This document shows positions 34,836 through 44,246 of a stretch of DNA of 64,000 bases, piece by piece (position 1 is the stretch's first letter; each line of letters begins with the position of its first letter). Both the position numbers and the translations under genes were made by a program. The notes beneath the pieces are model-generated. The model saw nothing but the letters and a program-made list of their open reading frames with translations, was not told the DNA's origin and did no database searches. The stretch is from Pararheinheimera marina (lineage in GTDB: Bacteria > Pseudomonadota > Gammaproteobacteria > Enterobacterales > Alteromonadaceae). The stretch lies in NCBI RefSeq assembly GCF_042654345.1, contig NZ_JBHSGB010000005.1, forward strand, positions 186,001-250,000, written 5' to 3'.

Positions 34836-35408
34836 TTACTTACGTACGCCTTCAACCACCAGATCCAGATAGATGCTTTCTGAGGCTGGGCCTAAGATGT
34901 TTTTAATACCAAAGTCTGTCAGTTTGATTTCTGTAGTGCCTTGGAAACCAGCACGGTAGCCACCCCAAGGGTCTTTGCCTTCACCGGTTTTGCTGGCGGC
35001 GATAGTGATTTCTTTGGTCACACCGTGGAAGGTGAAGTTACCAACTACATCAAACTTACCGTCTGCTTTAGGCACGATTTTGGTGCTGCTGAAGCTGGCT
35101 TTTGGGAAGTTGTCGACGTGCAGGAAATCTGCGCTGCGTAAGTGCTTATCACGCTCGGCATGGTTTGAATCCACACTGGCGGTGTCAATTTCCAGCTGGA
35201 TTTTTGCGTCAGCCAGCTTGGCTTCGTCATAGCTGAAAGTACCTTTGAAGGTATTGAAACGGCCATGCAACCAGCTGTAGCCCAAGTGGCTGACTTTGAA
35301 ATTAACAAAGGCGTGAGCACCGCTGGTGTCAATGTCATAATCAGCTGCATGTAAAGCTGGAGCAGCCATAGCTGCAGACAACAGAGTTGCCAGAATTAAT
35401 TTTTTCAT
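34836..35408 (-). CDS. yceI: YceI family periplasmic protein
   Basis: A 190-residue periplasmic lipocalin-like protein with an N-terminal signal peptide (cleavage near ALHAAD). The YceI fold is marked by YDIDTSGAHAFVNFKVSHLGYSWLHGRFNTFKGTFSYD and FTFHGVTKEI. Family members bind isoprenoid or amphiphilic ligands and are often induced by base or osmotic stress; the physiological role is unresolved. Its start overlaps the stop of the cytochrome b561 gene by one base, the standard yceJ-yceI pairing. Confidence 0.93.
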   Translation of the reverse strand: MKKLILATLLSAAMAAPALHAADYDIDTSGAHAFVNFKVSHLGYSWLHGRFNTFKGTFSYDEAKLADAKIQLEIDTASVDSNHAERDKHLRSADFLHVDNFPKASFSSTKIVPKADGKFDVVGNFTFHGVTKEITIAASKTGEGKDPWGGYRAGFQGTTEIKLTDFGIKNILGPASESIYLDLVVEGVRK

Positions 35409-35956
35409 TACTTTGTTTCCTCGTTTAAGTTTGAGCTAAGCATACGTTTTAACGTCAGGTCTTTATCTACAAAATGGTGTTTCAGCGCCGCCAGACCATG
35501 GACAACCGCAAATCCAATTAGGCTGTAAGCCGCAAATTGGTGTACTAAGCCAGCTCGGTCGGACTGCTGATCAAATAACTGCCCAAGCGCTGGCACTTCA
35601 AACCAGCCAAAAACATCGATACCACGGCCGTCAGCCGTCGAAATCAGGTAACCACTGCTGACAATCACCACCAACAACAAATACAACAGCGCATGTGCCA
35701 GATGGCTACTTTGGGTGACCAGCTTGCTATGGCCAGGCACAGGGTCAACAGCGCCCTTTTTCAGCCGTAGCAGCAGACGCCAGACGACCAGCGCAGCCAA
35801 CACGACCCCGACACTTTTGTGCCAGAATGGCGCTGTCTTGTACCAAGGGCTGTAATAGGTCAGTTCAACCATCCAGAAGCCTGAAGCGAACAAGCCCACT
35901 ACGACCAGTGCAACTATCCAGTGCAGGCTGATTTGCAGCCGGCTATAGCTTTTCAT
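35408..35956 (-). CDS. Cytochrome b561
   Basis: A 182-residue inner-membrane di-haem cytochrome of the CybB/YceJ type with four TM helices. Likely haem His residues are in LQISLHWIVALVV, FWHKSVGVVLA, SSHLAHALLYLLL and GLVHQFAAYSLIGFAVVHGLAALKHH. It may oxidise ubiquinol or pass electrons to superoxide, and is linked to YceI by overlap. The upstream 170 bases are AT-rich and probably hold the promoter. Confidence 0.92.
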   Translation of the reverse strand: MKSYSRLQISLHWIVALVVVGLFASGFWMVELTYYSPWYKTAPFWHKSVGVVLAALVVWRLLLRLKKGAVDPVPGHSKLVTQSSHLAHALLYLLLVVIVSSGYLISTADGRGIDVFGWFEVPALGQLFDQQSDRAGLVHQFAAYSLIGFAVVHGLAALKHHFVDKDLTLKRMLSSNLNEETK

Positions 35957-36090
35957 TCGGTACTATCCTCTTCTGTCAGATGATTCAGCTTATCTTTTCG
36001 TTTTATTGTTTTAAATCGCTAAATTTAGCTTATTTAGTTCTAATTTATAGAATAAATGTGCCAATTTGTTTTCCTCTAAAAACTTAAGAC

Positions 36091-36115
36091 AAAAAAAAGG
36101 AGCCCAAGGGCTCCT
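36091..36115 (-). terminator. Intrinsic terminator of trhO
   Basis: AGGAGCCC (36098-36105) pairs with GGGCTCCT (36108-36115) around a two-base loop. The minus strand continues into T7 (36097-36091). It lies 21 bases after the trhO stop. Confidence 0.9.
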
Positions 36116-36135
36116 TATTCATCTGTTGTAGCGAC

Positions 36136-37053
36136 TTAGAACTCTACTTTCCCGTCGCGGATATGCTGCTCGCCACGACCTTTGGCCAGCTCAATTTGTT
36201 TTTGACGCTCGGTAAAAGAGGCACGCTGTTCATCACTGATTTTGTCATGACAATGCGGGCAACTTAACCCTTTCACGTAAAGCGATGATTGCATGTCGTC
36301 TACAGACAATGGCATCCGGCAGGCATAACACTGATCGTAGCTGCCTTGCTCAAGACCATGTTTCACCGCAACGCGTTGGTCAAACACAAAACATTCACCT
36401 TGCCATAAACTGTTTTCTTCCGGCATTTCTTCCAGATACTTCAGAATACCGCCATCCAGGTGATAAACGTTTTCAAAGCCCTGCTCTTTTAAATAAGCCG
36501 TCGACTTTTCGCAGCGAATGCCGCCCGTACAAAACATGGCTACTTTTTTATGTTTGGTTTTGTCCAGATTGTCGGCCGCCCACTGAGGGAATTCTCGGAA
36601 ACTGGTGGTGTTTGGGTTCACTGCATTTTTAAAGGTGCCAATCGCCACTTCATAGTCGTTACGGGTATCGACCAAAATGGTGTCCGGGTCTGAAATCAAC
36701 TGGTTCCATTCGTCACCTTTCACATAGGTGCCGACAATATGAGCCGGATCAACGCCTTCCACACCCATAGTGACGATTTCTTTTTTCAGTTTGACCTTGG
36801 TACGGTAAAACGCCTGAGTTTCCGCAAAGGATTCTTTGTAAGACATGCCGGCAAAGCGGCTGTCCTTAGCAAACCAGTCCTGCATGGCATTAATACCTTC
36901 ACGCGGACCGCAGATGGTGCCATTGATCCCTTCCTCGGCCAATAATAAGGTCCCTTTGACCTTATTCAGCACCAGGTGTTGATACAAGGCATCACGCAAC
37001 TCTTCGTAATCGGGTAAACGGACAAACTTATATAAAGCGGCTACAACAAACAT
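36136..37053 (-). CDS. trhO: tRNA uridine(34) hydroxylase TrhO
   Basis: A rhodanese-domain enzyme of 305 residues (YceA family) that hydroxylates U34 of tRNA on the way to 5-oxyacetyl-uridine derivatives. The rhodanese active loop is AMFCTGGIRCEKSTAYL with the catalytic Cys. The C-terminus has a four-Cys cluster (QCYACRMPL, GLSCPHCH) that could bind zinc. The ATG at 37053 with AAGGA seven bases upstream fits the family N-terminus (MFVVAALYKFV); a TTG at 37071 would add six residues. It is monocistronic. Confidence 0.93.
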   Translation of the reverse strand: MFVVAALYKFVRLPDYEELRDALYQHLVLNKVKGTLLLAEEGINGTICGPREGINAMQDWFAKDSRFAGMSYKESFAETQAFYRTKVKLKKEIVTMGVEGVDPAHIVGTYVKGDEWNQLISDPDTILVDTRNDYEVAIGTFKNAVNPNTTSFREFPQWAADNLDKTKHKKVAMFCTGGIRCEKSTAYLKEQGFENVYHLDGGILKYLEEMPEENSLWQGECFVFDQRVAVKHGLEQGSYDQCYACRMPLSVDDMQSSLYVKGLSCPHCHDKISDEQRASFTERQKQIELAKGRGEQHIRDGKVEF

Positions 37054-37161
37054 CAGATTTTCCTTCTGCAAAAGCCGGATCGCAAATCCGGGGCAAAAAA
37101 GCGGCCGTTATTATAACCAAGCACGTTTTAGACGCAAGCCAGAGCCTGGTTTGCCACGCCA

Positions 37162-37692
37162 TTAATGCAACAGCGTCGGAGCAAATGTCAGCTCCAGGCT
37201 ATGCTGACCGTCGGTGATCAGCAGCTGGTCGCCATCCCGCCACACATCAAGCTGCATATGGCCTTGCAACATCTCACAGAAGCTCAGCAGTGACTCATGT
37301 GTCAGTAAGGTACAGATCAGGTTGGGGAAGTGTCGGCGATAACTGCCTTTGCTTTTGCGATAATCCAGCTCGTCCACCAGCAGCAAAACCTGCTCAGCCT
37401 GGTGACTGGCGCGCTGCATCAGTTTTTCATCCAGCACATCGACAGCGCACCACAGCCGCAACTGGCTGTATTGATCTTCAATATACAAATCCGGACTTTT
37501 GCCCCGGCCGTCCTGCCGGGCTATTGCAGGAGAGTGTTCAAACAACGACAGATACGCCAGGATGCGACGGGCAAAATGCTCTGCGCTTTCTTCTTTAAAA
37601 GGCGCCAGATAGGTGGTGGTCTTGCGGTAATAATGGCTTTGCTCTGAACTGTAATTCAGATCAAGTCGAATTACTTTACTCGCCAGTTGCAT
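37162..37692 (-). CDS. yaeQ: YaeQ family protein
   Basis: A 176-residue cytoplasmic protein of the YaeQ family, which has a PD-(D/E)XK nuclease-like fold. Matching segments are EESAEHFARRILAYLSLF, GRGKSPDLYIEDQ and LRLWCAVDVLDEKLMQRASHQAEQVLLL, in which the Asp and Glu/Asp residues resemble the nuclease core. An early claim that YaeQ relates to RfaH function is not settled. It stands alone between trhO and rmf. Confidence 0.9.
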   Translation of the reverse strand: MQLASKVIRLDLNYSSEQSHYYRKTTTYLAPFKEESAEHFARRILAYLSLFEHSPAIARQDGRGKSPDLYIEDQYSQLRLWCAVDVLDEKLMQRASHQAEQVLLLVDELDYRKSKGSYRRHFPNLICTLLTHESLLSFCEMLQGHMQLDVWRDGDQLLITDGQHSLELTFAPTLLH

Positions 37693-37803
37693 ACAACCTC
37701 CGCTCTGGCTCCAAGTCAGTTTGAGTGTAGTTCAGAACGCCAGATTGCGGAAATCTCGGCATTGCCTGTGCCAAACACAGCAAATTATCTAGTCGCTAAA
37801 ACG

Positions 37804-37832
37804 ACGAAGACCCTGCGTTGCAGGGCCTTCGT
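37804..37832. terminator. Probable rmf terminator hairpin
   Basis: ACGAAGACCCTGC (37804-37816) pairs with GCAGGGCCTTCGT (37820-37832), a 13-bp stem with one A-C mismatch. The minus strand continues CGTTTTAG, a short T-run, consistent with the 3' end of the stable rmf message. Confidence 0.65.
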
Positions 37833-37850
37833 TTCCTTTAATCCGGTGAA

Positions 37851-38033
37851 TTATTGGCCTTTAGCAAAAAGACCTACTGATTTATCTTCCATCGCTTCGC
37901 GATAGCCGCCGAGCCATTGGCATCGGGCGTCGAGGTTTTGGTAAGGGCAATTGTCTTTGGAGCGACCAGTGACAGCAGCGCGATAACCCTGGGCGTGGGC
38001 TCTTTCTAAACGATCTCTTTTCTGTCTTTTCAT
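37851..38033 (-). CDS. rmf: Ribosome modulation factor
   Basis: A 60-residue basic protein that dimerises 70S ribosomes into inactive 100S particles in stationary phase. MKRQKRDRLERAHAQGYRAA, GRSKDNCPYQ and QWLGGYREAMED match E. coli RMF almost throughout. The ATG at 38033 is chosen because it gives the family N-terminus; an upstream in-frame start at 38069 would add 12 unrelated residues. A GAGGAA ribosome-binding site is nine bases away. The C-terminus is about five residues longer than in E. coli. Confidence 0.95.
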   Translation of the reverse strand: MKRQKRDRLERAHAQGYRAAVTGRSKDNCPYQNLDARCQWLGGYREAMEDKSVGLFAKGQ

Positions 38034-38213
38034 AATGGAGTATTCCTCGATCTGATCTGATACAAGCAACTGGCGTTGCTTATTTATAGATAGTCGAGCA
38101 CAGAAAAAGGTTCCAGCGGATTAATTCCACAGTCAGGCTTGACAATAGCTAACAACCTGAACTGCATTACAATTTGATGGCAAATTTTTTAAAAATTTTT
38201 TATTGAAGGATAT

Positions 38214-38246
38214 AAAAAAAGAGGCGGATTGTTATCCGCCTCTTTT
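38214..38246 (-). terminator. Terminator of the DUF3466 gene
   Basis: GAGGCGGAT (38221-38229) pairs with ATCCGCCTC (38234-38242). On the minus strand it runs into seven T (38220-38214). The same hairpin has T4 on the plus strand. Confidence 0.88.
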
Positions 38247-38250
38247 CTGC

Positions 38251-39894
38251 TTAAAAATAACGACGTCGCATCCAAGCCAGCGGCACCAGCAGTACCATCA
38301 GCCAGGAAGAGCTACCACTCTTGCGCTCATAGGTTTCACCGTCATCGCTGCCAGAACTGCAATCATCCACTGTGCCATTGGCAACAGGCTTTAATAACAC
38401 AGTGCGGGCCACACTTTCCATCACCGGGTTACCGGCGCTGTCACGTACCACTTCACCTAATGAATCGCGGCCTTCGACCGACTTCACAACAGTGGCGACA
38501 ATTTCATTGTTCTCATTGATATCGCGGGCATCAACAACATTGTAAGTACTGTTGCATGGCAGCAAGGTGTTCAAATCTGTAAAGGTGTCTGCAGCAATGT
38601 CATACAGAAAGGCCACCTGGCGTCGTGTGGCAGAATCGGACAGAAACACTTCGCCAGCACCAACCACCATACCATGGTCATTGACAGCTGTTGGCATAGT
38701 ACCTGAGCTGACAAAGAAACCTGTAGGGTATTTCACTGTATTGGTGTTGTAGTCAAAGACAAACATCTTGCTGCGAGTGGTGCCATTAATGTTCTTATAG
38801 GCGGTTCCAACGACAATATTTTCGTTGTTAATATCAACAGCCGAACTGCTGATCCATTCTAGCGGGTCCACGACAGGTGACACTTCGCCCTCATGGAATA
38901 CAGTCGCATGCACCTGGTTATAAATGTCCCGGGATTTGTCGGTGTAAGAAGAGTAACCGACAGCAACACCATTATTATTGACCGATAATGCACGGCTGAG
39001 GTAGGTCAGGCTGATGCCTTCTTCGTTAATTTCAGGACCCAAGAAGCCGTACTCAACAGGAGCACCAATCTGACCAGAACTGTTCAGTTGCCAGACCAAA
39101 GCCCGTTCAGTATAACTGCCGGCGTAGTTTGCCTGACAAATAGCAATTGGTGCGCTGTCGCCTGTACAGTTGGTCTCAATCTGCTCGACCACAGTATCCG
39201 ACATCCCCACACTGCCTGAACCAGCAATGTAATTGTTGCCACTGATTTTCTGCGCCACGGAAAAACCGCCGCCGTTTTCAGCATAAGGAATAGGCAAAGC
39301 CTGGCGGCTGCCACCATTGAGTAAATAGGCTTGTTGATACGGGTTTTGTGGTACCCATAAGGTGACAGTTTCCGGAGATGGATCATCGTCTGTCGCTGCA
39401 GGCGTAAAATCTTGTTTCTGATACACAGGCGTCGCCATACCTATCGCGTTGCCAAGATTATTGATGTCGTATAAGTATTCACGACTGGTTGGCACTTCAC
39501 CTTGATCGCGAATTTTGACCTGTTCGCCAGTATCAAAGTCAAACGCCTGCACGTCGCCAACCCGCTGCACTTCATAACTGGTTGGGTTCATAAAGAAACT
39601 CAATAGCTTTGAGTTTAATGCCGCATTGATATTACCAATTTTGATGTTTTCAATTTCTTCTGTGGTAAAGGCGGCTGTCACCACAGTGGATTCAAGATCC
39701 AACGCATCCAGGTCAAATGGCTGGTTATAGACATAATTTGCTGAACCAACGATGTCGCCGTTATCATTTAATGCATTACCAAACTGGGAGCGGACCGTGG
39801 TGATCTCAGGCAATTCCTGCACCTGGTAAACGGCCGCATTGGCTGAAACGGCACAGGCCGAAAGTACAGCTAAAACTACGGGTGATAATCTCAT
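38251..39894 (-). CDS. DUF3466 family exported protein with HAF-like repeats and C-terminal sorting tail
   Basis: A 547-residue protein with a Sec signal peptide (VSANAAVYQ). At least six short repeats of the form (D/V)-N-x-x-G/N-x-x-V-G occur (ALNDNGDIVGSA, DINNLGNAIGMA, SVNNNGVAVGYS, DINNENIVVGTA, AVNDHGMVVGAG and DINENNEIVAT), which suggests an HAF-repeat beta-rich fold. The end, SGSSSWLMVLLVPLAWMRRRYF, looks like a GlyGly-CTERM-type tail (Gly/Ser, hydrophobic helix, Arg-rich), a possible rhombosortase substrate. Function is unknown. It precedes nothing on its transcript and lies 13 bases downstream of uup. Confidence 0.8.
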   Translation of the reverse strand: MRLSPVVLAVLSACAVSANAAVYQVQELPEITTVRSQFGNALNDNGDIVGSANYVYNQPFDLDALDLESTVVTAAFTTEEIENIKIGNINAALNSKLLSFFMNPTSYEVQRVGDVQAFDFDTGEQVKIRDQGEVPTSREYLYDINNLGNAIGMATPVYQKQDFTPAATDDDPSPETVTLWVPQNPYQQAYLLNGGSRQALPIPYAENGGGFSVAQKISGNNYIAGSGSVGMSDTVVEQIETNCTGDSAPIAICQANYAGSYTERALVWQLNSSGQIGAPVEYGFLGPEINEEGISLTYLSRALSVNNNGVAVGYSSYTDKSRDIYNQVHATVFHEGEVSPVVDPLEWISSSAVDINNENIVVGTAYKNINGTTRSKMFVFDYNTNTVKYPTGFFVSSGTMPTAVNDHGMVVGAGEVFLSDSATRRQVAFLYDIAADTFTDLNTLLPCNSTYNVVDARDINENNEIVATVVKSVEGRDSLGEVVRDSAGNPVMESVARTVLLKPVANGTVDDCSSGSDDGETYERKSGSSSWLMVLLVPLAWMRRRYF

Positions 39895-39907
39895 TCGGGT
39901 CCCCTGA

Positions 39908-41815
39908 CTACGAATTCATGGCTTCTAATTGTTCCCAACGCTCATAAGCGTGCGCGAGCTTCGACTCAGCCTCGTGCAATTGGTTCAATGTCGCCTGGGT
40001 ACTGATGGCATCTTGCCGGAAAAACTCAGGATCGTTCACTTGCTGCTGTAAGCTGGTAATTTGCGCATCCAGCTCTTCAATCAAGGCAGGTAACTGCTCG
40101 AGTTCGCGTTTTTCTTTGTATGATAACTTCTTAGCTGCTACGGATGAAGTCTGATTTGGTTTTTCTTCCTGCTGTTTTGTTAACTTCTGTGGCGTTTCCG
40201 TCAATTTTTGTTGATTCGCCTGGCGCTGCTGGTAGGCCAGCACGTCTTCGTAATCGCCAGCGATATCGACAATACGGCCCTGACCAGCAAAATACAGCGA
40301 ACTGGTCACTGTGTTATTAACGAATTCCCGATCGTGACTGACTAACAGCACAGTGCCCTGGTATTGCTGCAGAATATCTTCCAGCAGCTCCAGTGTTTCC
40401 ACATCCAAATCGTTGGTCGGTTCATCGAGAATAAGCAGATTGCTTGGCCGGGCAAATAAGCGGGCGAGCAACAGACGGTTTTTCTCGCCACCCGACAGTG
40501 CCCGTACCGGTGTGCGGGCACGTTCAGGCGCAAATAAGAAGTCTTGCAGGTAGCTCAGTACGTGGCGGGTATGGCCATTCTGATTGATTTCCTGTTTGCC
40601 GTCGGCGACATTGTCCTGGACTGTGGCATCCAGGTTCAACTGCATGCGGTGCTGGTCAAAATAAGCCACTTCCAGGTTGGTGCCCCGTTTGATTTCTCCA
40701 CTGCTGGCCTGATAGTCACCCAACAGGGTTTTAATAAGGGTCGATTTACCCACGCCGTTCGGCCCCACCAGTGCAACCCGATCGCCGCGCATAATCAGCA
40801 GGTTGAGATCTTTAATCACCGCCTCACCATCAAAGCTGACGGTAACGCCTTGGGTCTCGAATACAAGCTTGCCGGATTTTTGCGCCTGCTCGATGGCAAA
40901 CTCTACTTTGCCTTGCTGTTCGACACGGGCCGCACGTTGCTTGCGTAACTCTTTCAGCGCCCTCACCCGGCCTTCGTTGCGGGTGCGACGGGCTTTAATG
41001 CCCTGGCGGATCCAGACTTCTTCTTCCGCCAGCTTTTTGTCGAACAGCGCATTGTGCTGCTGCTCCACGTCCAGTGCTTTTTGTTTACGCTCCAGATATT
41101 CAGCGTAATTGCCTGGGTGCGAGGTCAGCATACCCCGGTCCAAATCAATAATGCGGGTAGCAAGCGCGCGGATAAAAGCCCGGTCGTGCGAAATAAAGAT
41201 GATGGCGCCCTTAAATTGTTTCAGGAACTGCTCCAGCCACTGAATAGCCGCGACGTCCAGGTGGTTGGTGGGCTCGTCCAGCAGCAGCACATTCGGCTCC
41301 GCCACTAAGGCCTTGGCCAGTGCCGCCTTACGTAACCAGCCACCAGATAAACTGGCCAGCGTGGCCTCCGGGTCCAGTTCAAACTGCAAACATAAATCCT
41401 GAATGCGGCCTTCCAAAGCCCAGGCACTGCGAGCATCCAATTCATGCTGCAAGGTGCCAAACTCACGCTGTTCGGCGTCCGACGCGTCCGCCAGGTGGTC
41501 AGCCAGATGGTAAAAACGCTGCAGTTTCTCAGGCAGATCACCGGCGCCTTCACGGATAAAATCAGCCACTTTGACATCAATACGAGCCGGCGGGTCCTGC
41601 TCCAGACGCGCCACCAGCACATTGCTTTGCCGAACTATCTGTCCATCATCCAGATTTTGATGTCCGGTCAGCAATTTCAGAAAGGACGATTTACCGGCAC
41701 CGTTGCGACCAACCAGACAAACCCTTTCTTCGGTGAACAGACTGAAATCGACGTGGTCGAGAATAGGATGGGTACCAAAAGCCAGACTGGCCTGCTGAAA
41801 ACGTATCAGTTCCAT
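39908..41815 (-). CDS. uup: ABC-F family ATPase Uup
   Basis: A 635-residue ABC-F protein with two ATP-binding cassettes and a C-terminal coiled coil of about 80 residues. Walker A motifs are GRNGAGKSS and GPNGVGKST, and the signatures are LSGGWLRKAALAKAL and LSGGEKNRLLLARLF. The extended first signature and the C-terminal coiled coil separate Uup from EttA and YbiT. Uup is linked to ribosome assembly or rescue and to suppression of precise transposon excision. It is co-directional with the glutaredoxin and rlmKL genes. Confidence 0.95.
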   Translation of the reverse strand: MELIRFQQASLAFGTHPILDHVDFSLFTEERVCLVGRNGAGKSSFLKLLTGHQNLDDGQIVRQSNVLVARLEQDPPARIDVKVADFIREGAGDLPEKLQRFYHLADHLADASDAEQREFGTLQHELDARSAWALEGRIQDLCLQFELDPEATLASLSGGWLRKAALAKALVAEPNVLLLDEPTNHLDVAAIQWLEQFLKQFKGAIIFISHDRAFIRALATRIIDLDRGMLTSHPGNYAEYLERKQKALDVEQQHNALFDKKLAEEEVWIRQGIKARRTRNEGRVRALKELRKQRAARVEQQGKVEFAIEQAQKSGKLVFETQGVTVSFDGEAVIKDLNLLIMRGDRVALVGPNGVGKSTLIKTLLGDYQASSGEIKRGTNLEVAYFDQHRMQLNLDATVQDNVADGKQEINQNGHTRHVLSYLQDFLFAPERARTPVRALSGGEKNRLLLARLFARPSNLLILDEPTNDLDVETLELLEDILQQYQGTVLLVSHDREFVNNTVTSSLYFAGQGRIVDIAGDYEDVLAYQQRQANQQKLTETPQKLTKQQEEKPNQTSSVAAKKLSYKEKRELEQLPALIEELDAQITSLQQQVNDPEFFRQDAISTQATLNQLHEAESKLAHAYERWEQLEAMNS

Positions 41816-41821
41816 AACACT

Positions 41822-42046
41822 CTACTTGGTTTGCTGACCGAAATGCTGCACATCGATCAGATTAAATGGCCAAAATAACTCACGCTCACCGTCGACCAAC
41901 ACGGGAATATGCACGCGGTAGCGCTCAAATAATTCTGGATGGTCCACAATGTCCAGCACCTGGCAGTACTGCAGCAAGCCGGCCTGCTGCAGCAGCAACT
42001 GAGCGTCTTCGCACAAGTGACAACCCCAGGTGCTCATCAACTGCAT
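41822..42046 (-). CDS. Glutaredoxin-family protein
   Basis: A 74-residue thioredoxin-fold protein with the redox motif CHLC near the N-terminus (WGCHLCEDAQ) and the cis-Pro segment HIPVL. This small family is regularly found between uup and rlmKL in gammaproteobacteria. Its ATG overlaps the rlmKL stop as TAATG. Substrate unknown. Confidence 0.86.
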   Translation of the reverse strand: MQLMSTWGCHLCEDAQLLLQQAGLLQYCQVLDIVDHPELFERYRVHIPVLVDGERELFWPFNLIDVQHFGQQTK

Positions 42047-44169
42047 TAATCATCCGCCTTGGTCAGTTCGAAGCACACATGAATCGTCGGATTACGCTTG
42101 AAATCTTCCGGCAAGCTAGCAGCACTGATGTCCTTATAGGACCAGCCCGCTTCACGAAGCGCTTCGGCATCCAGCTTAAACTTCCGTTTGTTGTTGGAAA
42201 AAATCACTTTGGCACCAGGCGCCAGCACCCGACCAATCAACGTGAGCAACTTTAAATGGTCGCGTTGTACGTCCCAGGTGTCTTCCATCCGCTTGGAGTT
42301 GGAAAAGGTTGGCGGGTCAACAAACACCAGGTCAAACTGATTTTTGCACCCTTTCAGCCAATCCAGCACGTTGTCCTGCACAAACTGATACTGCTTACCA
42401 ATCAGGTTGTTGAGCTCAAAATTACGTTTGGCCCAGTCCAGATAGGTATTGGACATATCGACGGTAGTCACTGTTTTGGCACCGCCAAGCGCGGCATGCA
42501 CGGACGCAGAGCCGGTGTAAGCAAACAGGTTCAGCACACGCTTACCTGCCGACTGGCGCTGAATGGACAATCGTGTGGTGCGGTGGTCTAAAAACAGGCC
42601 AGTATCCAGATAATCGCGCAGGTTCACGTAGAACTTGGCGTTGTATTCTGACACTATTTTATGCTGACCCGTCCGGCTCAGCGCCTGGTACTGGTCTTTA
42701 CCTTTTTGCTTTTCACGTACTTTCAGGATCAGTTTATCGCTTGGGATCTCCAGAATACGCGGCGTCAGATTCACCACATCAAACAAGCGTTTTTGCGCAA
42801 TTTGTTCGTCAACATTGGCTGGAGCTGCGTACTCGTGAACTACCACCTCGCCGTCGTACCAGTCAACAGCCACGTTGTATTCAGGAATATCTGCATCATA
42901 GAGTCGGTAACAGCTGACGCCTTCGCGTTTAGCCCATTTATCCAGCTGCTTCAGGTTCTTCTTCAGGCGGTTACCAAACGACTCACTTTCGGCAAAGAAC
43001 AACGCCGGCGCCGAGCTGCTGCTTTGCACCTGCTTTTCCGTCAGGTCAAATAAGGTGAATTCACAGTCCAGCGGACCATTGCTGAATTTGTATGTCTTCA
43101 GACGGGATAATTTTAGTGCCCGCAATAAATCCGGGCTCGAGGTAATAATTGCCAAGCGCCAGCCCTGGTAAAATTTCTTCAGACCTAAGGCAAAATCTGC
43201 GTACACCGGGATCAGCGCCGGCATATCGCTTAAACGCTCCCCATAAGGCGGGTTGGTCAGCACCACACCCGCTTGTTCAGCCACCACTTCGCTCAGCTGA
43301 GTGGCGTCTGCCACCCGAAACTCAATAAAATCGGCCACGCCGGCTGCTTCGGCATTCTTGCGCGCTTTTTGTAAGGTGCGCTCGTCGTTGTCACTGCCAA
43401 TAAACTGGCAGCCATCCGCAATCGCTTTGCGGGCGCCAAAGGCTTCGGCACGCACTTGCTGCCATAAGGTTTCCTGATCGCCTGGCCAGCGCTCAAAAGC
43501 AAATTCAATCCGCTTTAAGCCAGGTGCAATCTGCCGCGCCATCAACACGGCTTCAATCAATAAGGTGCCGCTACCACAGAACGGATCATACAACGGCTGG
43601 TCGAAATTCCAGCCTGAGCGTTTGATCAAGGCTGCCGCCAGGTGCTCTTTTAACGGCGCCTGGCCCTGCTCTTTACGATAACCACGCTGATGCAATGACG
43701 GACCGGAAAAATCCTGCAGAAAATGGAAGTACTGTTTTTCCAACCGCACCTGAAAACGCAAGTCCGGGTCAACCCGATCCACGTCCGGGCGTTTTTCATA
43801 CTGCTGGCGGAACTGGTCAACAATCACGTCTTTGACGCGCTGCGCGCCATACTGGGTATTGTCGATCGTTGGGTGTTTACCGACACATTCCACCGCAAAG
43901 CTTTGACTCAGACGCATCTGACTTGGCCAGTTTAAATGGCTGGCAACCTGATACAGATCTGCATCTGCAGTGACGGGCTCTGACGCTAAATGCCGCAAAA
44001 TCCGGGTGGCGAGGCGGGACCACAAACACAGCTGATAGGCTGTTTTCAGCTCAGCATTAAAACGGACCACACCTATGCCCAGTTTAATGACTTCACCGCC
44101 CCATTGACGGACTTCGTCCGCCAACAACTCTTCGACCCCTTTGGAGGTTAACGCCCAGAATTCCAACAT
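42046..44169 (-). CDS. rlmL: Bifunctional 23S rRNA methyltransferase RlmKL
   Basis: Fusion enzyme, about 707 residues, that makes m2G2445 (RlmL half) and m7G2069 (RlmK half) in 23S rRNA. An N-terminal THUMP domain is at about 45-150. The first methyltransferase has YDPFCGSGTLLIEAV and LTNPPYGERL. The second has NLFAYTGSASVHAALGGA and FVDPPTFSNSK. I chose the ATG at 44169 (MLEFWALTSKGVEELL, as in the family) over a TTG at 44187. It leads the rlmKL-glutaredoxin-uup run. Confidence 0.95.
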   Translation of the reverse strand: MLEFWALTSKGVEELLADEVRQWGGEVIKLGIGVVRFNAELKTAYQLCLWSRLATRILRHLASEPVTADADLYQVASHLNWPSQMRLSQSFAVECVGKHPTIDNTQYGAQRVKDVIVDQFRQQYEKRPDVDRVDPDLRFQVRLEKQYFHFLQDFSGPSLHQRGYRKEQGQAPLKEHLAAALIKRSGWNFDQPLYDPFCGSGTLLIEAVLMARQIAPGLKRIEFAFERWPGDQETLWQQVRAEAFGARKAIADGCQFIGSDNDERTLQKARKNAEAAGVADFIEFRVADATQLSEVVAEQAGVVLTNPPYGERLSDMPALIPVYADFALGLKKFYQGWRLAIITSSPDLLRALKLSRLKTYKFSNGPLDCEFTLFDLTEKQVQSSSSAPALFFAESESFGNRLKKNLKQLDKWAKREGVSCYRLYDADIPEYNVAVDWYDGEVVVHEYAAPANVDEQIAQKRLFDVVNLTPRILEIPSDKLILKVREKQKGKDQYQALSRTGQHKIVSEYNAKFYVNLRDYLDTGLFLDHRTTRLSIQRQSAGKRVLNLFAYTGSASVHAALGGAKTVTTVDMSNTYLDWAKRNFELNNLIGKQYQFVQDNVLDWLKGCKNQFDLVFVDPPTFSNSKRMEDTWDVQRDHLKLLTLIGRVLAPGAKVIFSNNKRKFKLDAEALREAGWSYKDISAASLPEDFKRNPTIHVCFELTKADD

Positions 44170-44246
44170 AAAATCTGCCTGTATCAAAAACGGCGCACAG
44201 TATAGCAGAAGCCGTTGGAACAGAGTCTGCTGTTTTCTGGTAGATC

